Source of the DNA: Runella limosa DSM 17973
GTDB taxonomy: Bacteria; Bacteroidota; Bacteroidia; Cytophagales; Spirosomataceae
Reading direction: 5' to 3'
DNA: 64,000 nucleotides
NCBI RefSeq assembly: GCF_000482465.1
Contig: NZ_AXVJ01000061.1
Coordinates: forward strand, 1 to 64,000
Positions 25,977 to 34,572 of the stretch are shown piece by piece. Within the stretch, counting starts at the first letter, position 1. Every line of letters begins with the position of its first letter. The notes beneath the pieces are model-generated. The model saw only the letters and a list, made by a program, of their open reading frames with translations, had not been told where the DNA came from and searched no databases. The position numbers and the translations under genes are program-made.

Positions 25977-26534
25977 ATGCCACATATTCCATTGCCAGCA
26001 CACCTGCCAGGTATTACGGGCTTGCTCGAATACCGCTTGGATACCGCTTTGCCAATCCGCGATTTGACGCAAATTTTGTTGCGCGGAGAGTCTAGCCTCA
26101 CACAGGGCGAACGTGAGCTGATAGCTACGTTGGTTTCTTCCCGCAATTGCACCAATTTCTGCGAAGCAGCGCATACCAAAGCCGCCGATTTGCTCTTGGG
26201 CGAGTCAGAAACGGCGCGGTTGGTAAAGCAGGACTTTGAAACGGCACCCGTGAGCGACAAAATGAAAGCGTTGCTGAATATCGCAGCGCTGACGCAAGTG
26301 AGCGGAAAAGCCGTGACTGCCGAGGCAATCGAGCGCGCTAAACAAGCAGGAGCCACCGACCTTGAGATTCATGATACGGTGTTGATTACGGCTTTGTTTT
26401 GCCTTTACAACAAGTACGTGGACGGATTGGCGACGGTAGCTCCTTCTGATCCTTCGTTTTACCAGACATTAGGTGAACGTATTGTAGGGCGCGGATATAC
26501 CCGCCCGCCAGGGGGATTTGTAGCGCCTAAATAG
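25977..26534 (+). CDS. AhpD/carboxymuconolactone-decarboxylase-like peroxidase-related protein (copy 1)
   Basis: A 185-residue all-helical cytoplasmic protein of the CMD/AhpD superfamily, close to the 'uncharacterised peroxidase-related' group. The family core is visible: GERELIATLVSS, then EIHDTVLITALFCLYNKYVDG. The redox motif is abnormal. Copies 2 and 3 have C59-x2-C62-x3-H66, whereas here the first Cys has moved to 58 (RNCTNFCEAAH), giving C-x3-C. This could alter or abolish disulfide chemistry. It lies directly upstream of a TonB receptor operon. Paralogues are at 36062 and 36685. Confidence 0.85.
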   Translation: MPHIPLPAHLPGITGLLEYRLDTALPIRDLTQILLRGESSLTQGERELIATLVSSRNCTNFCEAAHTKAADLLLGESETARLVKQDFETAPVSDKMKALLNIAALTQVSGKAVTAEAIERAKQAGATDLEIHDTVLITALFCLYNKYVDGLATVAPSDPSFYQTLGERIVGRGYTRPPGGFVAPK

Positions 26535-26636
26535 GGAGTACTAGGTTTATTTTTCTCGTAAGTAAAGCACAGTTTTACCATCGTTTGACCCTTTTCGGAC
26601 GATAAAGTACCCACTTTGTCAAAATTGTTATAAACA

Positions 26637-29417
26637 ATGAAAAAATATATATCTCTTTTAATTTTCTTCGGTTGCATTTGTTGGATGAGTAGTACACTAC
26701 AAGCGCAACAGACGCGCTTGTCAGGAATAATCACTGACCCCGAAACAAAACAGCCTTTGCAGGGAGTTTCGGTGGCGGTGAAAGGAAAAGTTATCGGTAC
26801 AGTGACCGACGCGAAAGGTCGTTTCGAGTTGGCTACGGCTACGCCAGTTACTTTGGTGATTTCGATGGTAGGCTACGAACGCCAAGAAGTAAGCGCCAGC
26901 AATGATCAACCTCTGACGATTTCGTTGAAGGCCGATGTGGCGGAACTTAATCAGGTGATTGTCTCGGCCTCGCGGATTGAAGAAAGCAGTTTAAGAACGC
27001 CCGTTACCATCGAAAAAATGGAAGCGCGCGCCATTCAACAAGCGCCCGCTGCGACGGCTTTTGAAGCCTTAAACAGCCTGAAAGGAGTGGATATGGTGAC
27101 GAGTGGTTTGACACTTCGCCAGATCAATACGCGCGGGTTTAACAACATTGGAAATAGCCGTTTTTTGCAATTAACCGACGGCGTCGATAACCAATCGGCG
27201 GGTTTGGGCTTTGCGGCGGGTAGTTTTTTCGGCGTTTCTGACTTGGATGTAGAGTCGATTGAGCTCATTCCTGGAGCAGCTTCGGCGCTATATGGCCCGA
27301 CGGCATTTAACGGGTTGTTGATGACAAAAACCAAAAGTCCGTTTGATTTTCAAGGGTTGACAGTTCAGCAAAAAGTAGGTATTAACCACGTCAATGACCC
27401 CAATGGGGGAGGTGTAAAGCCTTTTTCTGAAACGGCAATCCGTTATGCAAAAGCTTTTAACAACCGTTTTGCCTTTAAACTAAACGCGTCATACATCAAA
27501 GGAACTGATTGGTACGCAACAGATTATACCGATATTGACCCTAATACACCCGTTGAAAATAGGGGAAATAACAATCCTGGAAAAAATAGTTTGAACATCT
27601 ACGGGGACGAAGTCGCTTCGACCTTGCCAGGGATTGGGCGGGTGTCTCGTACGGGTTATTTGGAAAAAGACGTAACCACTTACGATGTATATAGCCTAAA
27701 AGCCAATGCGGCTTTGCATTACCGTATTTCGGATAAAATTGAGGCGATTTACCAAATCAATGTCAACCAAGGAACGGCCAATTATACCAGTAGTAGCCGT
27801 AACATGTTGCGCGATTTTCGTTTTACGCAACAGCGCCTGGAGTTGAAAGGAGCCAATTTCTTTATCCGTGCGTATTCGGTGGCCGAAAACTCGCAAAATG
27901 CGTACAATACCCGTTCATTAGGGCAGTTTATCAACCGCACTTGGGTAAAAGATTTGAGTGGTAATGTAGTGCCTATCGGCAAAGCAGATGCCACTTGGTT
28001 TGAACGCTACGGGGCAGCCTACAACGGGAAGGTTAACGGTATCACATCTCAAAACCATACCGCTGCACGGGCATTTGCCGATGAGGGTAGAATTTTGCCT
28101 GGGACGTCAGCGTTTGACGCGGCCAAAGACAAGTACAGCCACTTGTACGGTTTGGAAGGCGCAGGTGTATTGAGTTTGTGCAAAATGTACCACGTAGAAG
28201 GCTTGTACGATTTTACTCCTCATTTTGAGTGGTTGAGCATTCAGGCGGGTGGAAACTTGCGCTACTACGACATGAATACCAACGGGACGCTGTTTGACGA
28301 TAAAACCAATAAAGTTCGCGTCAAAGAATACGGTGCGTTTGTACAAGCGTCAAAAACGCTTTTTGCAGATAAGTTAAAGCTAACGGTTTCAGGTCGTTAT
28401 GATAAAAACCAAAGCTTTGCAGGAAACTTTACGCCAAGAGCTTCGGCGGTGTTTTCGCCCAATACCAACCACAATTTTCGGGTAAGTTACCAAACGGGTT
28501 TTCGTAACCCGACGGTCGTTGACCAATACATTAAACTTAATGTCGGTCCTCTGATTTTGTTGGGTGGTGCTCCGTCAAATTCAGCAGGTTTGAATGCCTA
28601 CGAAAATTCATTTACGGCGGCTTCGGTAGGAGCGTTTGGAGCGGCATTTGGACAAGAAACGGCGGCGGGGACATCGTTTGCCCAAGCCATTGCGAAGCAC
28701 AAAGACAAGTTGGTGAAATCGGCTGTTCCCTACATTCGTCCTGAGCAAATGCAGGCGTTTGAAATTGGTTACAAAGGTGCCATTAACAACCGCTTGTTGT
28801 TTGATGTAAGTTATTATCACGGAAAATTCACCAACTTCTTAATCAACCAAGTGGTGATTCGCCCCAACTCGGCGGCGGTGTTAGCGGCCGATGGAAGCAT
28901 CAATCCCGCAGCGGCACAAGAGATTTTGAGCACAACTACGCGTCAGACCTTCCAATTATATACCAATGCCGCCGATAAAGTATCGACCGACGGTGCCAGC
29001 GGAGGAGTGACGGTGTTGTTGGACAAAGGCTATCGCTTGGCCGCCAACGCAACTTGGGCACAGTTCAATATTTTGGATGCCAACCCCAACAACGTTCCCG
29101 CCTTTAATACGCCAAAATGGAAAACCAACGTCACGTTTAGCAATGCTCGCTTGACCGATAAAGTCGGTTTTAGCGTTGCGTGGCACTGGCAAGACGCCTT
29201 TTTGTGGTACGGTACATTTACCGAAAACCGCCCAGGACCTGTTCCTGCTTACAACTTGATTGACGCGCAAGTTTCGTACAAATTGACGAAGCTAAAAACG
29301 ATGCTCAAGTTGGGCGCTTCCAACTTAGGGAACAACTACGTGGTGCAGGCATACGGTTCACCAGCCGTAGGAGGTTTGTATTATGTGAGTTTGACGTTTG
29401 ATGAGTTGTTGAGATAA
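26637..29417 (+). CDS. TonB-dependent receptor with CarboxypepD-reg-like N-terminal domain
   Basis: A 926-residue outer-membrane receptor. The signal peptide (LLIFFGCICWMSSTLQAQ) precedes a carboxypeptidase-regulatory-like beta domain (about 27-105; GIITDPETKQPLQGVSVAVK). The plug domain follows (VIVSASRIEESSLRTPVTIE; IELIPGAASALYGPTAFNG), then a 22-stranded barrel ending FDELLR. These proteins import ligands using TonB energy. Substrate is not predictable here; the chain is a single-protein receptor, not a SusC with a SusD partner. It heads a run of TonB receptor, UnbV lipoprotein, MFS transporter and haloperoxidase copy 2, all on the same strand. Confidence 0.92.
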   Translation: MKKYISLLIFFGCICWMSSTLQAQQTRLSGIITDPETKQPLQGVSVAVKGKVIGTVTDAKGRFELATATPVTLVISMVGYERQEVSASNDQPLTISLKADVAELNQVIVSASRIEESSLRTPVTIEKMEARAIQQAPAATAFEALNSLKGVDMVTSGLTLRQINTRGFNNIGNSRFLQLTDGVDNQSAGLGFAAGSFFGVSDLDVESIELIPGAASALYGPTAFNGLLMTKTKSPFDFQGLTVQQKVGINHVNDPNGGGVKPFSETAIRYAKAFNNRFAFKLNASYIKGTDWYATDYTDIDPNTPVENRGNNNPGKNSLNIYGDEVASTLPGIGRVSRTGYLEKDVTTYDVYSLKANAALHYRISDKIEAIYQINVNQGTANYTSSSRNMLRDFRFTQQRLELKGANFFIRAYSVAENSQNAYNTRSLGQFINRTWVKDLSGNVVPIGKADATWFERYGAAYNGKVNGITSQNHTAARAFADEGRILPGTSAFDAAKDKYSHLYGLEGAGVLSLCKMYHVEGLYDFTPHFEWLSIQAGGNLRYYDMNTNGTLFDDKTNKVRVKEYGAFVQASKTLFADKLKLTVSGRYDKNQSFAGNFTPRASAVFSPNTNHNFRVSYQTGFRNPTVVDQYIKLNVGPLILLGGAPSNSAGLNAYENSFTAASVGAFGAAFGQETAAGTSFAQAIAKHKDKLVKSAVPYIRPEQMQAFEIGYKGAINNRLLFDVSYYHGKFTNFLINQVVIRPNSAAVLAADGSINPAAAQEILSTTTRQTFQLYTNAADKVSTDGASGGVTVLLDKGYRLAANATWAQFNILDANPNNVPAFNTPKWKTNVTFSNARLTDKVGFSVAWHWQDAFLWYGTFTENRPGPVPAYNLIDAQVSYKLTKLKTMLKLGASNLGNNYVVQAYGSPAVGGLYYVSLTFDELLR

Positions 29418-29448
29418 AATACGGTACTCTTCCTAACCCTTTGTAACA

Positions 29449-31728
29449 ATGCACAACTATAGTCATAAAAAATTGCCCTTAACACTATCCCCAATGGGGG
29501 TAGGGTGGAGCAGTTGCATCATAATCGTATCGTTATTCCTTTTTGCTTGTAGCAGGGACCATGATGATAATGAGATGGTGGACGTATTAGCAAAAATACA
29601 TAAAGCCAATTTTAACAAGGAAAATACCTTTTGCCCCGAAGCAGAATTGGTCTTTTTTGATTCGATGCTTGTGGTCAGCCAAGGCAATCCGTATCGGTCT
29701 TTGGTGGTAAATTATTACAAATCAATGTCTTTGTTAAAGTTTGGGGATGAAAAAAAAGCCATTGATTTACTAGAAGATGTACTGCCCCAGGTGGTTGAGT
29801 CTAAAAAGAATGTGTATCAAACCTTGGCAACGTTGGGAATGGCCAACGTGCGGCTTGCCGAACGCCAAAATTGCGTCAAAAATCATTCGGTAGAATCGTG
29901 CATTTTACCCATTGCCAATACGGGCATACACAAAATCCAAACGGGTTCGCGGAGGGCAGTTCAGGTATATGAGAAAATGCTAGAAATGAACCCGACCGAT
30001 TATGAAACTCGTTGGTTGCTCAATATTGCCTACATGACGCTGGGAGAATATCCCAGCCGAGTTCCAGCACAATACCTTATTGCGGGCTTAGACAAAGACC
30101 CCTCAAATATCAGCATTAAACCGTTTGTGGATGTAGCACCAAATGTAGGTCTTGATATTCAAAACAAGGCAGGTGGAGCAATTGTCGATGATTTTGATAA
30201 TGATGGGTATCTGGATGTCATTACCTCAGATTGGGGGCTTGACGGAGCCATGCACTATTTCAAAAATAATGGCGATGGGTCGTTGGTAGATGTATCTGAA
30301 AAGGCAGGCTTATCAAAATTTAAAGGTGGTTTAAACATCCTTCAAGCCGACTATAACAACGATGGTTTTTTGGATATTTTGGTTCTGCGCGGCGCTTGGA
30401 TGGCAGGTCCATTTGGAAAACAACCCAATTCACTGCTCCGTAACAATGGCGATGGAACATTTAATGATGTGACGATGCAAAGCGGCTTGTATTCATTGCA
30501 CCCTACACAAGCAGGAGTATGGCGAGATTTTAATAACGATGGCTGGCTAGATTTATTTATCGGCAACGAATCAGTTCAGAATGGCGAACGGCATGGTTGT
30601 GAGTTGTTTATGAGCAATCGAAATGGCAAGTTTACCAACGTGGCGGTAGAAGCTGGGTGTAATATAAATGCCTTTGTGAAAGGAGTCACCGCAGGAGATT
30701 ATGATAACGATGGCTGGCAAGACCTTTTTCTTTCTACTACGAATGGCCCCAAAATCCTTCTGAAAAACAAAGGGGTGGTGCAGGGGAAAATATATTTTGA
30801 AGATGTGACAGAAAAAGCAGGTTTAGATCAATTATTGGTTTCGACATTTCCTACGTGGTTTTGGGATTATGATAACGACGGCTGGGAGGACCTCTTTGTC
30901 AGCGGTTATCAATTTGACCGAACACTTGCTTACTCCGTGGCAACAGATGTGATGAAGATACCCAATACCGCCGCACGTATGTATCTTTTTCGTAATAACC
31001 ACGATGGCACTTTTAAGGATGTTTCGGTTGAAACAGGTCTTAGCCGCTGTGTTTTTGCGATGGGTTCCAATTTTGGTGACATTGACAATGACGGTTATCC
31101 TGATATGTATCTCGGTACGGGAAATCCAGACTACCAGTCGCTGGTACCAAACAGACTCTATAAAAATGTAGGTGGAAAAGCATTTGCTGACGTGACGGTG
31201 TCGGGCAGGGTTGGCAATTTACAGAAAGGCCACGGTGTGGCGATGTCTGACATTGACAATGATGGCGACCAAGATATTTTTATTGAAGTAGGGGGGGCTT
31301 ACCCTGGCGATTCTTACAATAACTCTTTGTACCTCAATCCTGGTCAAAACGATAACCGTTGGATTTACTTGACGCTGAAAGGGCAACAAAATAACCGCTC
31401 GGCAATTGGTACTAAAGTCGAAGTTAGTTTTAGAGAAAATGGGGTAAAGCGAGTAGTGCATCAAGTGGTAAGCTCAGGAGGGAGTTTTGGTTCGTCGGCT
31501 TTACGTCGCGAAATAGGCATCGGCCAAGCAACGGTTATTGATGAAATCAAAGTGACTTGGGGGGGAGGCCGTGCTGCTCACCAACAGGTATTTAAAAATG
31601 TTAAACCCAATCAATTTCTGAAAATTCAGGAGAATAGCGAAAAGTTGGAAGTTGTAAACTTGAAAAAACTAAATTTTGAGCGAAGCAAAGGGGCGATTCC
31701 TGTGTGTGTTACACCTACCCCTATCTAA
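29449..31728 (+). CDS. FG-GAP/VCBS repeat lipoprotein with ASPIC/UnbV domain (CRTAC1-like)
   Basis: A 759-residue predicted surface or periplasmic lipoprotein (lipobox SLFLFAC after the hydrophobic segment). The helical, TPR-like first part (about 40-220) precedes seven calcium-binding DxDNDG-type repeats: DDFDNDGYLD, DYNNDGFLD, DFNNDGWLD, DYDNDGWQD, DYDNDGWED, DIDNDGYPD and DIDNDGDQD. These form a beta-propeller, and an ASPIC/UnbV domain follows (SAIGTKVEVSFRENG, SSGGSFGSSALRREIGIG). Partners of this family are unknown. The N-terminal 20 residues are encoded by a CCCCAATGGGGG palindromic word, so the true start may be an ATG inside it at 29494. Confidence 0.9.
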   Translation: MHNYSHKKLPLTLSPMGVGWSSCIIIVSLFLFACSRDHDDNEMVDVLAKIHKANFNKENTFCPEAELVFFDSMLVVSQGNPYRSLVVNYYKSMSLLKFGDEKKAIDLLEDVLPQVVESKKNVYQTLATLGMANVRLAERQNCVKNHSVESCILPIANTGIHKIQTGSRRAVQVYEKMLEMNPTDYETRWLLNIAYMTLGEYPSRVPAQYLIAGLDKDPSNISIKPFVDVAPNVGLDIQNKAGGAIVDDFDNDGYLDVITSDWGLDGAMHYFKNNGDGSLVDVSEKAGLSKFKGGLNILQADYNNDGFLDILVLRGAWMAGPFGKQPNSLLRNNGDGTFNDVTMQSGLYSLHPTQAGVWRDFNNDGWLDLFIGNESVQNGERHGCELFMSNRNGKFTNVAVEAGCNINAFVKGVTAGDYDNDGWQDLFLSTTNGPKILLKNKGVVQGKIYFEDVTEKAGLDQLLVSTFPTWFWDYDNDGWEDLFVSGYQFDRTLAYSVATDVMKIPNTAARMYLFRNNHDGTFKDVSVETGLSRCVFAMGSNFGDIDNDGYPDMYLGTGNPDYQSLVPNRLYKNVGGKAFADVTVSGRVGNLQKGHGVAMSDIDNDGDQDIFIEVGGAYPGDSYNNSLYLNPGQNDNRWIYLTLKGQQNNRSAIGTKVEVSFRENGVKRVVHQVVSSGGSFGSSALRREIGIGQATVIDEIKVTWGGGRAAHQQVFKNVKPNQFLKIQENSEKLEVVNLKKLNFERSKGAIPVCVTPTPI

Positions 31729-31767
31729 CTTAACGGGTCAATAAACCAATTAATTTGTAAAAACACA

Positions 31768-33018
31768 ATGAATACCTCTCGTCTAGAAAGTGCGGCTACG
31801 ATCAACGTTTCAACCGAAGCTGTGCAACATAATTGGGTCGCTTTTGGCCTTTGTATGTTGAGTTATTTGTTTGGTGGTACGGCGGCTACGCTTATGTCAG
31901 TGTATTTACCCGTGGCGATTCCAGAATTACTGGGTGAAACAAGTATTTCTGAGGCACGTTTGGGAGAGATTGGAGCGTACGTCGGAGCTGCTTTCCTATA
32001 CGGCTGGGGTCTTGGTGGGTTACTTTTCGGTTGGTTGAGTGATCGTATTGGCCGTACAAAATCACTGATTTTGGTGACTGGTTTGTACGGTACTGCTACG
32101 TTGCTAACGGCTTTTGCACCTAATTGGTACTTATTGATGGCTTGCCGTTTTGCGACAGGAATGGGCATCGGAGGCGTTCTACTGATTTCGACAGTTTATT
32201 TGTCGGAAGTTTGGCCTGTTCGCACTCGCCCTATTGCATTGGGAATATTGGCCGTAGCTTTTCCCATTGGTATTGTAGCCACGGGAGGGATGAACGTATT
32301 TTTTGCTGATTGGCGTCAAGCTTTTTGGCTAGGAGTCATTCCTATGGCTACGGCGCTTGCTATGTTGCAATGGCTACCTGAATCGAAGGCTTGGCATCAA
32401 TCAAAAATAGAAAAAAATGGAGTAGATGCACAATTGTGGAGTGCTTCAAATCGCTCCAATCTCCTGATAGGCATGGTCATTTTTGGGTCTGTGTTGATTG
32501 GGCTTTGGGGTATTTTTTCTTGGATTCCGACTTGGGTTCAATCTTTATTGCCAGCAGGTCAAAGTGGCCAAAAAGAACGTGGTGTGACCATGATGTTGTT
32601 GGGTTCGGGTGGTATTGTTGGAGGGATACTCTCAGGCTTTTTGATTAAACAGATAGGTGTTCGTAGAACTCTGATTATTACGTTTTTAGGGTGTGCTATG
32701 CTGTCGTTGATTTTGTTTTTGACCAACCAGCAGTTTAGCTCAATTGTCTATGTAGAAATGGCTTGTCTATCGCTCTTTTTCGGCATTAGCCAAGGAACGC
32801 TTTCGAGCTATATACCCTTACTTTTTCCTATTTCGATTCGAGCAACGGCCACGGGCTTTTGTTTTAATATTGGCCGCTTTTTTACGGCCACTTCGGTGTT
32901 TTTTGTTGGCGCTATGGTCGCATTTTTTGGTGGCCTAAGCAATGCGCTACTTACATTTTCTGTAGCATTTCTGATTGCCTTAGGGATGGCTTTTTTCAGC
33001 AAAGAGAATGGCAATTGA
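31768..33018 (+). CDS. Major facilitator superfamily transporter
   Basis: A 416-residue inner-membrane protein with about 12 hydrophobic helices. Motif A of the family is seen between helices 2 and 3 (GLLFGWLSDRIGRTKSL), with ATGMGIGGVLLISTVYLSE (helices 4-5) and a central cytoplasmic loop near ESKAWHQSKIEKNG. It resembles the metabolite:H+ symporter group (aromatic acid or sugar carriers). Substrate cannot be predicted. Gene order, between the UnbV lipoprotein and haloperoxidase copy 2, suggests it moves a compound that enters via the upstream TonB receptor (inference). Confidence 0.9.
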   Translation: MNTSRLESAATINVSTEAVQHNWVAFGLCMLSYLFGGTAATLMSVYLPVAIPELLGETSISEARLGEIGAYVGAAFLYGWGLGGLLFGWLSDRIGRTKSLILVTGLYGTATLLTAFAPNWYLLMACRFATGMGIGGVLLISTVYLSEVWPVRTRPIALGILAVAFPIGIVATGGMNVFFADWRQAFWLGVIPMATALAMLQWLPESKAWHQSKIEKNGVDAQLWSASNRSNLLIGMVIFGSVLIGLWGIFSWIPTWVQSLLPAGQSGQKERGVTMMLLGSGGIVGGILSGFLIKQIGVRRTLIITFLGCAMLSLILFLTNQQFSSIVYVEMACLSLFFGISQGTLSSYIPLLFPISIRATATGFCFNIGRFFTATSVFFVGAMVAFFGGLSNALLTFSVAFLIALGMAFFSKENGN

Positions 33019-33086
33019 TGACTGATAATATAACCCGTAAATAATTGAAACACTTTAATTTTTAAAAAATTTAAATGTAATCAATT

Positions 33087-34448
33087 ATGAAAAAATTAAT
33101 TAACCAAGGCGTGCTAGGGCTGTTGATGCTCTTAGCTATAGCATGTAATAAGAATCAAGACGTTACTCCACAAAAAGAATTGAAAGATTACGATGCAAAA
33201 GTAGTCTTGAAATGGGGAGAGTTGTTTTTAGAACTCGACCGCTACGCGCCAGGGTATCGCCCGCCCGTAGCAGCGAGAGCCTTTGCTTACATTGGTCTTG
33301 CGGCCTACGAAACCGTGGTTTCGGGGACAAAAGACTACCAGTCGCTTGCGCCTTATTTGTCAGGAATAACTATTCCAAAAGCTGAAGCTGGAAAAGCGTA
33401 TCATTGGCCAACGGCGGTAAATGCCTCGTACCTGTCGATGATGTTGAAGTTTTTTCCGCACGTAAGCGCTGACCAAAAGGCAAAAATGAACCAGTTGGGC
33501 GAATCTTTCTTTAAAGAGTTTCAGGCAGAAACCGATGCGGAGACGTTTGCACGTTCGCGCGCATTGGGTGAAAGTGTGGCTTCGGTGATGTTTGAGTATT
33601 CAAAAACGGATAAAAATGGGCATGAGGCGTATCTGAACCCACACCCTACTGACTATGTACCACCAGTGGGAGTAGGAAAATGGCAGCCAACAAAACCTGA
33701 TTTTACCCGTGCCTTGTTGCCTTACTGGGGGCGTACGCGCACTTTTGCCATCTCGGCAGAGGATAAAGTAGCGAAGCCACCCATTGAATACAGTTCGCAA
33801 ATTACGTCACAGTTTTTTGCACAAGCGCTAGAAGTATGCTCATTTCCAGATAATTATGAGAATAGATGGATTGGCGAGTTTTGGAGTGATGATATTTTTG
33901 AACAGACGTTTGAACCAGCGGCTCGTTGGATTGCGATTGCCAATCAAGTGATGGTGCAAGAAAAAGCCCACCTCGAAACCGCCGTTTATACCTATGCCAA
34001 GCTGGGAATGGGATTGAGCGATGCAGGGGTGGCGTGTTGGAATTCTAAGTTTTTGTACAACGTTGAGCGCCCGATTTCATACATCAATCGTTCGATTAAC
34101 CCTAAATGGATCACATTGTTGGACAATACCGTCAAAAAAGTAAAAGGAGTGACGCCTCCGTTTCCAGCGTATCCATCGGGGCATTCTACATTTGGGGCGG
34201 TTGCCGCAGAAATTTTGTCAAACATCTTTGGCTATAAGTATCAAATGACCGACCGAAGCCATGAGTTTCGGGTGGAGTTTATTGGTAAACCTCGGAGTTA
34301 TCACGATTTCAATGAGATGGCTTACGAAAATGCGATTTCAAGAATTTTGCTAGGAGTGCATTACCGAATGGATTGCGACGAAGGCTTACGTATGGGATAC
34401 AATGTAGGTCGAAAAGTAAATGCAATGAAATGGAAACCAGCGAATTAG
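33087..34448 (+). CDS. Vanadium-dependent haloperoxidase/PAP2-superfamily lipoprotein (copy 2)
   Basis: A 453-residue lipoprotein (lipobox LLAIAC). The active-site set is complete: K321-x6-R328-P (KFLYNVERP), P363-S364-G365-H366 (YPSGHSTFG) and R419-x5-H425 (SRILLGVHYRMD). Early in the chain, RPPVAARAFAYIGLAAYE is shared in form with copies 3 and 4. It is last in the TonB receptor-UnbV-MFS-haloperoxidase run and is followed by a strong terminator. Alternative reading: a PAP2 phosphatase without vanadium use. Confidence 0.87.
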   Translation: MKKLINQGVLGLLMLLAIACNKNQDVTPQKELKDYDAKVVLKWGELFLELDRYAPGYRPPVAARAFAYIGLAAYETVVSGTKDYQSLAPYLSGITIPKAEAGKAYHWPTAVNASYLSMMLKFFPHVSADQKAKMNQLGESFFKEFQAETDAETFARSRALGESVASVMFEYSKTDKNGHEAYLNPHPTDYVPPVGVGKWQPTKPDFTRALLPYWGRTRTFAISAEDKVAKPPIEYSSQITSQFFAQALEVCSFPDNYENRWIGEFWSDDIFEQTFEPAARWIAIANQVMVQEKAHLETAVYTYAKLGMGLSDAGVACWNSKFLYNVERPISYINRSINPKWITLLDNTVKKVKGVTPPFPAYPSGHSTFGAVAAEILSNIFGYKYQMTDRSHEFRVEFIGKPRSYHDFNEMAYENAISRILLGVHYRMDCDEGLRMGYNVGRKVNAMKWKPAN

Positions 34449-34493
34449 AAGTGAAAAGTGATATAAAATAATTGATAGGTAATTGATGACTTA

Positions 34494-34526
34494 AACAGGC
34501 TTATCGTCTGATAAGCCTGTTTTTTA
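34494..34526 (+). terminator. Strong rho-independent terminator
   Basis: AACAGGCTTATC and its perfect inverse GATAAGCCTGTT around GTCT, followed by TTTTT. It closes the receptor-UnbV-MFS-haloperoxidase transcript 46 bases after the stop of copy 2. Confidence 0.9.
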
Positions 34527-34572
34527 TCAAAACCTAATGGTTCTAAAGCAATAGCAAAAAAAGGCGTGGAAT

